The position numbers were made by a program, and so were the translations under genes. From positions 179,525-243,524 of the forward strand of contig CALEDQ010000023.1 of NCBI GenBank assembly GCA_937949615.1: a stretch of DNA of 64,000 bases, in the 5' to 3' direction. The DNA comes from an uncultured bacterium. Lineage in GTDB: Bacteria; Muiribacteriota; Ozemobacteria; Ozemobacterales; Ozemobacteraceae. The notes under the pieces are model-generated. The model was not told the DNA's origin, did no database searches, and saw only the letters and a list, made by a program, of their open reading frames with translations. Shown piece after piece: positions 51,847 through 59,676 of the stretch (position 1 is the first letter of the stretch; every line of letters begins with the position of its first letter).

Positions 51847-53154
51847 TTGCTGCAAAGCCTGTCAAACTCAATGAGAATTCCGGAACTCCGGAATCGTATC
51901 CTTTTTACCCTTGGCATGATTCTGGTATTCAGAGTCGGTACCCACATTCCGACCCCGGGCGTGGATGCCAAACTGCTTACCCAGAACCTTCCTTCTTCTG
52001 AACTGTTCAGCTTTCTGAACATGTTCTCAGGTGGCGCGCTGAGACGTTTCTCTGTCTTCGCACTCGGGATCGCTCCCTACATCAATGCATCGATCATCAT
52101 GCAGCTGCTTGTATACGTTATCCCTTATTTCGAACACCTGGCGAAAGAAGAAGGCGAAGAGGGCCGCAAGCTGATCAGTCAGTATACAAGATACGGAACA
52201 GTTTTGATAGGCGCGCTGCAAGCGTTAGGCATCAGCTTCATGCTTGAAAGATACCAGGTTGTTCCGCACCCTGGTATCGGTTTCAAGCTGATGGCTGTAA
52301 TCACCCTCACTGCAGGCACAGCCTTCATTATGTGGCTTGGCGAACAGATGACAGCCAGAGGTATTGGTAATGGCATCTCCATTCTCATTACCGCTGGTAT
52401 TCTCGCTGGCCTCCCGGAAGCGATTGTGCATCAGGTCGCACTGTTCAGCGGTGATGCTCATGATGTCGTGAAGACTATCTTCCTGTTGTTCTTCGCCATC
52501 ATTACCATCATGGCTATCGTCTATGTCCAGGATGGCGTCCGCAAGATTCCGGTTCAGTATGCCAAACGCGTAGTTGGCCGCAGAGTTTATGGTGGTCAGA
52601 ACACTTATATTCCTCTGAGAGTCAATCAGGCCGGCGTTATTCCGGTAATCTTCGCCAGTTCCATTCTGATGTTTCCTGCCATGATCTTTAGCTGGGTCCA
52701 GAGCTTGGAATCAATGCAGGAAGCGGTTAAGAACCCGATCGTCTACTGGTTACTGAATATTTTCAACTACAACAGTCTGACTTACATTCTTATCTATGTT
52801 GTTCTGATCATATTCTTTACCTATTTCTACACAGCCATTTCATTCAATATTCAGGATCTCGCTGACAACATGAAAAAATACGGCGGCTTCATTCCCGGTA
52901 TCCGTGCCGGTCAGAAAACCGTTGAATTCCTTGAAAAGACCGTTTCCAGGGTTACTCTGGCTGGTGGTGTTTTCCTGGCTGTTGTCTCGATCATTCCGAA
53001 CTTCCTGATCATGTTCATGAACGTTAACTTCTACTTTGGTGGCACTGCACTGTTGATCGTAGTTGGCGTCGCCATGGATACCATGCGTCAGTTGGAATCT
53101 CATCTGGTTACCCGCCACTATGAAGGTTTCATGAAGAAAAAAGGATTGAGATGA
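51847..53154 (+). CDS. secY: Protein translocase subunit SecY
   Basis: 435 aa with ten membrane helices, forming the protein-conducting channel. RIPELRNRILFTLGMILVF is the first helix region; PYINASIIMQLL forms the plug-side helix region, and SFNIQDLADNMKKYGGFIPG and the C-terminal cytoplasmic loop (MRQLESHLVTRHYEGFMKKKGLR) are conserved. TTG start at 51847, supported by GGAGGTGA 6 bases upstream; an ATG eight codons downstream lacks such a site. Ends by ATGA overlap with adk. Confidence 0.98.
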   Translation: MLQSLSNSMRIPELRNRILFTLGMILVFRVGTHIPTPGVDAKLLTQNLPSSELFSFLNMFSGGALRRFSVFALGIAPYINASIIMQLLVYVIPYFEHLAKEEGEEGRKLISQYTRYGTVLIGALQALGISFMLERYQVVPHPGIGFKLMAVITLTAGTAFIMWLGEQMTARGIGNGISILITAGILAGLPEAIVHQVALFSGDAHDVVKTIFLLFFAIITIMAIVYVQDGVRKIPVQYAKRVVGRRVYGGQNTYIPLRVNQAGVIPVIFASSILMFPAMIFSWVQSLESMQEAVKNPIVYWLLNIFNYNSLTYILIYVVLIIFFTYFYTAISFNIQDLADNMKKYGGFIPGIRAGQKTVEFLEKTVSRVTLAGGVFLAVVSIIPNFLIMFMNVNFYFGGTALLIVVGVAMDTMRQLESHLVTRHYEGFMKKKGLR

Positions 53155-53825
53155 GCAGTAAGAGAAATCTGAACCTTATTTTTCTTGGCCCGCCGGGTGC
53201 CGGCAAAGGCACCCAGGCCAAGATGATCGTAGACAAATATAACATTCCCCAGATTTCCACAGGTGACCTGATGAGAGCCGCTGTCTCATCAGGTTCTTCT
53301 ATTGGAGACAAGGTTAAGTCTTTCATGTCCAGCGGGGCCCTCGTGCCCGACGATCTCGTTATCGAAATTCTTCTTGACCGACTTTCTGCTGATGATTGTC
53401 GTGATGGTTTTATTCTCGACGGGTTTCCCCGCACAGTCGGCCAGGCAGAAGCACTTGACCAGCAGCTGAACAAGAAGCAGATGCCCCTCTCAGGGGTCGT
53501 GGCGATGATGGTACCCGATGGGGTACTGACAGACCGCCTGACCGCGAGAAGAATCTGCCGCCAGTGCAGTGCTTCATACCATCTCGAATACCTTAAACCA
53601 AAGGTTGACGGTGTGTGCGATCGCTGCCAGGGTGAGCTTTATCAGCGCAAAGACGACTCGGAAGAAGTCATTCTCAACCGCCTCAAGGTGTACCACGATC
53701 AGACTTCGCCGCTGATAGATTTTTATCAGAAGCGAAAAAAGTTGTACACAGTCGACGGAAATAAAAAAATAGAGATGATTTTTTCTGAAATCTGTGATAT
53801 AATCGACAAACTGAATTCGCCTTGA
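53151..53825 (+). CDS. adk: Adenylate kinase, zinc-LID type
   Basis: 224 aa. Walker A GPPGAGKGTQAKM, core RLSADDCRDGFILDGFPRT, and a LID domain with CRQC and CDRC, which should hold a structural zinc as in Gram-positive and other deep-branching enzymes (E. coli lacks it). Balances ATP, ADP and AMP. Overlaps secY by 4 bases and the map TTG start by 4 bases. Confidence 0.98.
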   Translation: MSSKRNLNLIFLGPPGAGKGTQAKMIVDKYNIPQISTGDLMRAAVSSGSSIGDKVKSFMSSGALVPDDLVIEILLDRLSADDCRDGFILDGFPRTVGQAEALDQQLNKKQMPLSGVVAMMVPDGVLTDRLTARRICRQCSASYHLEYLKPKVDGVCDRCQGELYQRKDDSEEVILNRLKVYHDQTSPLIDFYQKRKKLYTVDGNKKIEMIFSEICDIIDKLNSP

Positions 53826-54586
53826 TTACCCTGAAAACACCTCAGGAAATCGAGACAATGCAGGAGAATGGCCGAATTCTTTCGGTCATTCTTAATAAGG
53901 TTAAGCATCAGGCCAAACCCGGTGTTTCAACTTTAGAACTGGCAGAATATGCTCATGGTGAAATCTTAAGGGCCGGCGCCGAGTCAGCGTTTCTAGGTTA
54001 TAGAGATTTCCCGGGGGTAATCTGCATCAGTCTCAACGACGAGGTGGTTCACGGGATTCCGTCGCAAGCGAGAATTCTCCGACCAGGAGATCTTCTCAAA
54101 ATCGACATCGGAATCAGGCGCAACGGCTTCTACGCTGATATGGCAGAGACAGTATTTCTGGGGGCCACCCCCCCGACCGAAATTGAAAGTCTGCTGCAGA
54201 TTACGAAAACGGCTTTGATGGTCGGAATTCGTAATTTACTTCCCGGCAATACTTTGGGAAAAGTTTCACAAAGCATGCAGGAAGTCATTGAGACTGGCGG
54301 ACTGTCAGTGGTTAAACGGTTTGTGGGTCATGGGATAGGGCGAAAGCTCCACGAAAAACCACCCGTTCCGAACTTTGGTACCCCAGAACAGGGGCCGCGG
54401 CTAAAAGCAGGAATGGTACTGGCAATCGAACCCATAGCCACATTCGGAGACCCGGAGATAGCCATAAAGCAGGATGGCTGGACGGCGATAACGGTCGGCG
54501 GTGCTTTGAGCGCACACTTTGAGCACACGGTGGCCATTACCCCTCGGGGTCCCAGGATTCTCACCTCAACCTGCCAGGCGGGTTAA
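53822..54586 (+). CDS. map: Methionine aminopeptidase (type I)
   Basis: 254 aa. Removes initiator Met from new chains. Metal ligands are visible in the usual order: NDEVVHGIPS (His), KIDIGIRRNGFYADMAETV (two Asp), VGHGIGRKLHEKP (His), LAIEPIATFG (Glu) and FEHTVAITP (Glu). No N-terminal zinc-finger extension. TTG start overlapping the adk stop (TTGA). infA follows after 22 bases. Confidence 0.97.
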   Translation: MITLKTPQEIETMQENGRILSVILNKVKHQAKPGVSTLELAEYAHGEILRAGAESAFLGYRDFPGVICISLNDEVVHGIPSQARILRPGDLLKIDIGIRRNGFYADMAETVFLGATPPTEIESLLQITKTALMVGIRNLLPGNTLGKVSQSMQEVIETGGLSVVKRFVGHGIGRKLHEKPPVPNFGTPEQGPRLKAGMVLAIEPIATFGDPEIAIKQDGWTAITVGGALSAHFEHTVAITPRGPRILTSTCQAG

Positions 54587-54608
54587 AGAAAGGGCAACTA
54601 GTCGAACA

Positions 54609-54827
54609 ATGAGCAAAGGTGATACCATTCAGGTCAACGGAAAGGTCGTCGAACCTCTTCCAAACGCCATGTTCAAGGTTGAGCTTGAAAATGGGCACAT
54701 GGTTCTCGCTCACATCTCCGGAAAGATGAGAATGCATTACATCCGCATCCTTCCAGGAGACAAGGTCACCGTAGAATTGACTCCCTATGATTTGACCCGT
54801 GGGCGAATCGTCTATCGTTTTAAATAA
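54609..54827 (+). CDS. infA: Translation initiation factor IF-1
   Basis: 72 aa, exactly the normal length. MSKGDTIQVNGKVVEPLPNA, then GHMVLAHISGKMRMHYIRIL and GRIVYRFK. S1-like OB fold. Start set at the ATG at 54609; the open frame continues into map but is not conserved. The ribosome site is weak (AGAAAGG about 11 bases upstream). Confidence 0.98.
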   Translation: MSKGDTIQVNGKVVEPLPNAMFKVELENGHMVLAHISGKMRMHYIRILPGDKVTVELTPYDLTRGRIVYRFK

Positions 54828-54869
54828 GTCCTGACGAAACGATAGCAAATAGCACGCAGGAGGAAAAAA

Positions 54870-54983
54870 ATGCGAGTTAGGGCATCTGTAAAAAAAATCT
54901 GTGAAAAGTGTAAAATCATCAAACGTCGTGGTATCATTCGTGTTCTGTGTGAAAATCCCAGACACAAACAGCGACAGGGCTAA
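54870..54983 (+). CDS. rpmJ: 50S ribosomal protein L36, zinc-binding type (bL36)
   Basis: 37 aa, found directly in the infA-rpsM gap. MRVRASVKKICEKCKIIKRR is followed by CENPRHKQRQG; the zinc ligands are CEKC, a third Cys and a His (C-x2-C-x12-C-x4-H). AGGAGG precedes the ATG by 7 bases. Confidence 0.97.
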   Translation: MRVRASVKKICEKCKIIKRRGIIRVLCENPRHKQRQG

Positions 54984-54998
54984 GACAGGAGGAAAATT

Positions 54999-55367
54999 AT
55001 GGCACGTATAGCAGGCGTTGATCTGCCTCGAAACAAGCGCGTCGAAGCAGCTCTCCCCTACATCTATGGTGTTGGCTGGACCGCATCAAGGCACATTCTT
55101 GCCAAAACCAACATCAACCCCGACACCCGCGTCAAAGACCTGACTGAAGACGAAATCTCTTCAATCAAAAAGGTTCTTGATTCTGAATATCGCGTAGAAG
55201 GCGATCTCAGACGCGAAATTTCCATGAACATCAAACGCCTCATGGAAATTGGTTGCTACAGAGGTCTCAGACACCGCAAAGGCCTGCCGGTCCGCGGTCA
55301 GAGAACTAAAACCAACGCTCGCACCCGCAAAGGTCCGAGAAAAGCTATCAAAAAGAACAAGGCATAA
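54999..55367 (+). CDS. rpsM: 30S ribosomal protein S13 (uS13)
   Basis: 122 aa, complete and normal, starting MARIAGVDLPRNKRVEAALP with GVGWTASRHILA and ending GLPVRGQRTKTNARTRKGPR. This gene matters for the L22 finding: the N-terminal domain of the enlarged L22 resembles the first half of this protein, yet this full-length S13 is present, so the L22 domain is an addition, not a replacement. Confidence 0.98.
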   Translation: MARIAGVDLPRNKRVEAALPYIYGVGWTASRHILAKTNINPDTRVKDLTEDEISSIKKVLDSEYRVEGDLRREISMNIKRLMEIGCYRGLRHRKGLPVRGQRTKTNARTRKGPRKAIKKNKA

Positions 55368-55408
55368 TTGTTTTTTTTGAGGATGTAAACTGATTTAAGG
55401 AGCATAAA

Positions 55409-55810
55409 ATGGCAAAATCAGGAGCTAAGTCCAAAGTCCGGACCAAAAAGCGAGAAAAGAAGATAGTCGCCAAAGGTCAGGCACACATTCAGTCAACTTT
55501 TAACAACGTTATCGTCACTATCACTGATATGACCGGTAATGTTCTGTGCTGGTCATCCTCTGGCTCAAACAGCTTCAGAGGTTCCAGAAAATCTACCCCA
55601 TACGCCGCTCAGGTTTCAGCCGAAATCACCGCTAAACGCGCTCTCGAATTCGGTATGAAAGAAGTGGAAGTTTTCGTTGCCGGTCCCGGTATGAGCCGTG
55701 AATCAGCGATTCGCGCCCTGCAGACTGTTGGTCTGTCAGTTACCGCAATCAAAGACGTTTCCGGCATTCCGCACAATGGTTGTCGCCCGCCCAAGCGACG
55801 CCGCGTCTGA
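55409..55810 (+). CDS. rpsK: 30S ribosomal protein S11 (uS11)
   Basis: 133 aa. Basic N-terminus, then AHIQSTFNNVIVTITDMTGN, AGPGMSRESAIRALQTVGL and the C-terminal GIPHNGCRPPKRRRV. TAAGGAGC upstream. A T-rich stretch before it (55368-55380) has no hairpin and is not a terminator. Confidence 0.98.
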   Translation: MAKSGAKSKVRTKKREKKIVAKGQAHIQSTFNNVIVTITDMTGNVLCWSSSGSNSFRGSRKSTPYAAQVSAEITAKRALEFGMKEVEVFVAGPGMSRESAIRALQTVGLSVTAIKDVSGIPHNGCRPPKRRRV

Positions 55811-55824
55811 GGAGGCATTAGAAT

Positions 55825-56457
55825 ATGGCTAGATATACTGGTTCAGTTTGCAGAATTTGCCGCCGCGAAGGCGATCAACTTTTCCTCAAAGGTGCCCGCT
55901 GTTTTACCGAAAAGTGCGCATTCAAACGCCGCGCTTTTGTTCCCGGTCAGCATGGTGCCGAACAGATGAGAAAGAAAGCTACCGGCTACGAAGTACAGCT
56001 TCGCGCCAAGCAGAAACTCAGAAAAACCTACGGAATCCTGGAACGCCAGTTCCGCAAATACTATGAAGCCGCCAGCCGCAAGTCTGGTAACTCTGGTGTC
56101 AACCTGCTGCACCAGCTCGAAACCCGTCTTGACAACGTGGCTTTCCGCATGGGCTTTGGCCTTTCACGCGCCCAGACCCGCATGTGGATCACCCAGGGTC
56201 ATTTCGACATCAACGGCCGCAAGTGCAATATTCCCAGCTATCAGCTGAGAGCCGGTGATGTTATCGCTATCCGCGAAAGCAGCAAGATTCGTCAGCAGAT
56301 CAAAGATGCTCTCGAAATCAACTCAAGCCGCGAAGCCAGCTCATGGCTCGAAGTAGATCGCGAAAACCTCAAGGGTAAGTTCGTAGCGCTGCCCGAACGC
56401 GCACAGCTCGACCCGAAGATCCAGGAACATCTGATTATCGAATTCTACTCTCGCTAA
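55825..56457 (+). CDS. rpsD: 30S ribosomal protein S4, zinc-binding type (uS4)
   Basis: 210 aa. The N-terminal zinc site is intact: Cys9 and Cys12 (CRICRREG), then CFTEKCAFKRR. The S4 RNA-binding domain contains LETRLDNVAFRMGFGLSRAQ and QGHFDINGRKCNIPSYQLRAGD. 16S assembly initiator. GGAGGCA upstream. Confidence 0.98.
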   Translation: MARYTGSVCRICRREGDQLFLKGARCFTEKCAFKRRAFVPGQHGAEQMRKKATGYEVQLRAKQKLRKTYGILERQFRKYYEAASRKSGNSGVNLLHQLETRLDNVAFRMGFGLSRAQTRMWITQGHFDINGRKCNIPSYQLRAGDVIAIRESSKIRQQIKDALEINSSREASSWLEVDRENLKGKFVALPERAQLDPKIQEHLIIEFYSR

Positions 56458-56479
56458 GCTTAACAGGAGGCTAATTCGC

Positions 56480-57481
56480 GTGATTGAAATCAACCGACCC
56501 AAAATCAAGTATATCGAAGGCGAACACTCGAACCACGGCGTCATCGAAGTCGAACCTCTTGAAAGAGGCTATGGTCAGACCCTCGGAAATTCTTTCCGCA
56601 GAGTTCTGCTCGCTTCTCTGCCCGGTTCAGCTGTCAGCAGCGTCAAGATCGACGGGGTTCTGCATGAATTCTGCAGTATTCCCGGCGTTGTCGAAGACGT
56701 TACCGCCATCATCCTTAACCTCAAGAAACTCGTAGTTAACGTAGAAGTCGATGAACCCATCACTCTGCGCCTTGAAGTCAAGGGTCCGGCAGACGTAACC
56801 GCCGCTGATCTGCCTTCGCATCCTGATCTGCTCGTAATTGACGAAGACGTTCACATCGCTCAGGTAACCGGCGATATCACCCTTGGCATGGATATCACCT
56901 TCAAGCGTGGCCGCGGTTATGTTCTGGCCGAAGATCACAAGATGAACAATCAGCCGATTGGTACCATCCTGGTCGACAGTCAGTTCTCACCCGTTACCAG
57001 AGTAATGTATAACGTTTCTGACGCTCGCGTAGGCCAGAACATTGATTTCGACAAGCTTACCCTTCAGGTCTGGACCAACGGCAGCATGCAGCCCGCCGAG
57101 GCTGTTGAACTGTCAGCCAAGTTCCTGATGGCACATGTTGATCTCTTCAAGGCTCTTGAAGAAGAAATCGTCGAAGACAAGAAGGGCATCCCGACTCACA
57201 AGGAAGAACTCGTAATGGTTTCTTCCCAGAAACAGGAAGCCCCGCAGAAGGGTCATCACGATATCCTGATCAAGGATCTCGAATTTTCAGTCCGTTCGAG
57301 AAACTGCCTCAAGAAAGCTGGCATTCAGACTCTTGGTGAACTCGTTAACAAGAAAGTTTCCGAGCTGCTCGAAATCAAGAATTTTGGTAAGAAGTCGCTC
57401 AAAGAAGTCAGAGAAAAACTCAGTCAGTTCAATATGAGTCTTCCTGACGATGATGGTACCGCCGGAGGTAATGACGAATGA
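56480..57481 (+). CDS. rpoA: DNA-directed RNA polymerase alpha subunit
   Basis: 333 aa. The N-terminal dimerisation domain has EPLERGYGQTLGNSFRRVLLASLPG and the C-terminal domain ELEFSV-type motif (DLEFSVRSRNCLKKAGIQTLGEL), joined by a linker around 235-255. The last residues are acidic and Gly-rich. GTG start at 56480 with AGGAGG about 9 bases upstream. ATGA overlap with rplQ. Confidence 0.98.
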   Translation: MIEINRPKIKYIEGEHSNHGVIEVEPLERGYGQTLGNSFRRVLLASLPGSAVSSVKIDGVLHEFCSIPGVVEDVTAIILNLKKLVVNVEVDEPITLRLEVKGPADVTAADLPSHPDLLVIDEDVHIAQVTGDITLGMDITFKRGRGYVLAEDHKMNNQPIGTILVDSQFSPVTRVMYNVSDARVGQNIDFDKLTLQVWTNGSMQPAEAVELSAKFLMAHVDLFKALEEEIVEDKKGIPTHKEELVMVSSQKQEAPQKGHHDILIKDLEFSVRSRNCLKKAGIQTLGELVNKKVSELLEIKNFGKKSLKEVREKLSQFNMSLPDDDGTAGGNDE

Positions 57482-58098
57482 GACACAAGAAAATCGGACG
57501 CAAGTTTGGTCGCGAGTCACATCAGAGGATAGCTCTGCTGCGCTCACTGTGCACCTCACTTGTTAAATATGAAAAAATCGAAACCACTCTGCAGAAAGCC
57601 AAAGATCTGCGCCGCGAAATCGAAAAAGCTCTGACCATCGCCAAAAAGATGATGACTCTCAAAGGCGAAAATCAGGCTCAGACCGCTGGTCTGAAAGCTG
57701 CCAAGAGAACTCTTCTCGAAAAGTTCTTCCATGGCTGCAACGATCGCGAAATCCTTGGCCGTGACGAGATCAAGAAATACATTTCCAATCTCGACAAAGA
57801 AACCCGCGAAGCTGCTGAAAAGTACATCGCCGACCCCGAAAAGAATCCGAGACCGGAATTCATCGTTGACTACATTCCCGCCACCTGCAAACGCACTGTC
57901 GACCAGGATGGCAAGAGTGTAACCAAAGAAAGAAAGAACGCTCAGAGAATTCTCAGAGTCGAAGGCACTGTAACCAAACTTATCAACCGCATCGCCCCCC
58001 GCTTTGAAACGGTTCCCGGTGGCTACACCAGAATCTACAAGCTGGGCAATCGCCGCGGCGACAATGCCGAAATGGCAATCATCGAATTCACCAAATGA
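57478..58098 (+). CDS. rplQ: 50S ribosomal protein L17 (bL17) with large internal insertion
   Basis: 206 aa, versus about 115-130. The N-terminal half is normal (MRHKKIGRKFGRESHQRIAL, IETTLQKAKDLRREIEK, up to about residue 57), and the C-terminal end is normal (KLINRIAPRFETVPGGYTRI, LGNRRGDNAEMAIIEF, from about 166). Between them lie about 108 residues instead of about 27, mostly charged and helical with one DYIPATCKRTV segment. The frame is continuous, so this is an in-frame insertion in the loop region. L17 sits at the exit tunnel rim. ATGA overlap with rpoA; ecfA1 starts 17 bases downstream. Confidence 0.95.
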   Translation: MRHKKIGRKFGRESHQRIALLRSLCTSLVKYEKIETTLQKAKDLRREIEKALTIAKKMMTLKGENQAQTAGLKAAKRTLLEKFFHGCNDREILGRDEIKKYISNLDKETREAAEKYIADPEKNPRPEFIVDYIPATCKRTVDQDGKSVTKERKNAQRILRVEGTVTKLINRIAPRFETVPGGYTRIYKLGNRRGDNAEMAIIEFTK

Positions 58099-58115
58099 GG
58101 TGAATCCGTCGCAGG

Positions 58116-58862
58116 ATGATAATTCTCGACAAAGTATCTTTCAGATATAACGAGAAATCAGAAACCTCCTTCAAACTGAAGGAGGTTTCTTTTTCCTGCT
58201 CGAAAGCCTCGATTACCGGGGTAATCGGCGGCAACGGCAGCGGCAAATCTACAGTAGCCAGGCTGATTGCCGGCATGATCGAACCGCAAAGCGGCACCGT
58301 GTCTGTTGACGGCTTTGCTCCTTTCAATCACATCGGTCGCTGTGGTTTTCTCGCCGGCATCATTTTTCAGACGCCCGACAACCAGATTGTCGGTACAACC
58401 GTGGCTGAAGATCTGGCATTCGGTCTCGAGAACCTGGGCGTGAATTATGATGAAATGCAGGTTCGGGTCAGAGAAACCGCCGCTCGCTTCGGGCTTGGCA
58501 ATATGCTTGCGACACCGGTTCATTACCTTTCCGGAGGGCAGAAGCAGCTGCTCTGCATTGCATCAGTGATGATCATGCAGCCTTCCTGGATAATTTTTGA
58601 CGAACCAACTTCACACCTCGACCCCTGGGCGCGCGACAACTTCTGGCAGACTGTCAAACCTTTTGCCCGCGAACATGACATCGGAGTCATGGTTGTCTCG
58701 CAGCTTGCCGAAGATCTGCAGCATTTCGAGCAGATTCTCGCGTTCAACGCCGGCAGCCTGGTATTTAACGGGCCAATCGCCGATCTGCGTGCCAGTGTCG
58801 AGCAGTTGCAGTGGTTCAGAATTCCAGATGCCTGGAAACTTGAAAAAATCCTTGAGGCATAG
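58116..58862 (+). CDS. ecfA1: ECF transporter ATPase subunit EcfA1
   Basis: 248 aa ABC ATPase for a group of vitamin/metal uptake systems. It begins MIILDKVSFRYNE, with Walker A GGNGSGKST (38-46), Q-loop IIFQTPDNQIVGTTV, signature YLSGGQKQ and Walker B WIIFDEPTSHLD. The Q-loop is the EcfA form. Unusually, codons 15-26 form a perfect 14-bp stem-loop followed by T residues (58160-58195), an intrinsic terminator within the gene. Follows rplQ by 17 bases, as in Firmicutes. The substrate-binding EcfS is not in this window. Confidence 0.94.
   Translation: MIILDKVSFRYNEKSETSFKLKEVSFSCSKASITGVIGGNGSGKSTVARLIAGMIEPQSGTVSVDGFAPFNHIGRCGFLAGIIFQTPDNQIVGTTVAEDLAFGLENLGVNYDEMQVRVRETAARFGLGNMLATPVHYLSGGQKQLLCIASVMIMQPSWIIFDEPTSHLDPWARDNFWQTVKPFAREHDIGVMVVSQLAEDLQHFEQILAFNAGSLVFNGPIADLRASVEQLQWFRIPDAWKLEKILEA
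58160..58195 (+). terminator. Intrinsic terminator inside the ecfA1 coding sequence
   Basis: AGAAACCTCCTTCA (58160-58173) pairs perfectly over 14 bp with TGAAGGAGGTTTCT (58177-58190) around a 3-base AAC loop, and four more T follow. It lies 62 bases after the rplQ stop and 44 bases after the ecfA1 ATG. It probably ends most transcripts of the ribosomal operon unless ribosomes on ecfA1 open it. Confidence 0.85.
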
Positions 58863-58863
58863 C

Positions 58864-59676
58864 ATGAGCCCACAGCTTGAACTGAAAAACCTGACTGTTT
58901 CCTATGGCGGTAAGCCGGTGGCTCAAAAACTCAATGGCAGTTTTGGCTGCGGGCGAATCAATCTGCTTGTTGGTCGTGCTGGCTCTGGTAAAAGCAGTCT
59001 TCTGCTTACTATCGCCGGTTTCCACACTGAATTTTCTGGCCAGATTCTTTATGATGGTGCAGTTTTTCAGCCGGCGGGCAACTTTTCGCTGACCTTTCAG
59101 GATCCCGAATCGCTTTTTTTCAACACCTCAGTTGGCGATGAAGTTGAATATTCATTGCGCATGCGTGAGTTAGCCGAAAACGAGATTACGCCACGGGCGC
59201 AGCAATGGTTGCAGCGCTGGGGTCTAGAACCCGAAAAGTTCTACTCACGCCACCCGTTCGAACTTTCTGGCGGCGAAAAACGCCGGGTGGCTCTGGCCGC
59301 CTGCACTGTTGCCATGCCTCCGGTCATACTCCTAGACGAGCCTCTTGCCGGACTTGATGCGAATGGCCAGAAGGCTCTGGCTGAAATGCTCAATCAGCTT
59401 GCGCACGAGCATATTGTGATCGTAGTTACTCACGAGCCCGAAGTTTTTCTGCATCCAGACAGCAATATTCTGTTCCTCAGGGAAGGGCAGGGGAGCTGGT
59501 TCTCTGGTGACGATTTTTTGCGACAGGCGGTGTGTAACCGCGAATTTTACCCGCTTCCCCGCTGGTATTGCCAGGCTCTGGGCCCGTTTTCAACTGCTTC
59601 GTCGCTGCCACCGGTAAATGCAGAGGCGGTCGCCAGTTTTATTGCTCGTGAGAAAAGTCATGCAGATAAGCTATAA
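58864..59676 (+). CDS. ecfA2: ECF transporter ATPase subunit EcfA2
   Basis: 270 aa. Walker A GRAGSGKS (37-44), signature FELSGGEKRRVALAAC, Walker B PVILLDEPLAGLDANG. Pairs with EcfA1. Start at the ATG at 58864, one base after the ecfA1 stop; the longer frame starting at 58597 lies within ecfA1 and is not real. The C-terminal end overlaps the ecfT start by 17 bases. The Q-loop reads TFQDPESLFFNTSV. Confidence 0.93.
   Translation: MSPQLELKNLTVSYGGKPVAQKLNGSFGCGRINLLVGRAGSGKSSLLLTIAGFHTEFSGQILYDGAVFQPAGNFSLTFQDPESLFFNTSVGDEVEYSLRMRELAENEITPRAQQWLQRWGLEPEKFYSRHPFELSGGEKRRVALAACTVAMPPVILLDEPLAGLDANGQKALAEMLNQLAHEHIVIVVTHEPEVFLHPDSNILFLREGQGSWFSGDDFLRQAVCNREFYPLPRWYCQALGPFSTASSLPPVNAEAVASFIAREKSHADKL

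Noticed and set aside
55368..55408. Terminator between rpsM and rpsK
   Set aside because: There is a run of eight T but no hairpin before it.
58597..58863. Longer N-terminus for EcfA2
   Set aside because: The upstream part lies inside ecfA1 in another frame and has no similarity to the family; the ATG at 58864 gives a normal EcfA2 start.
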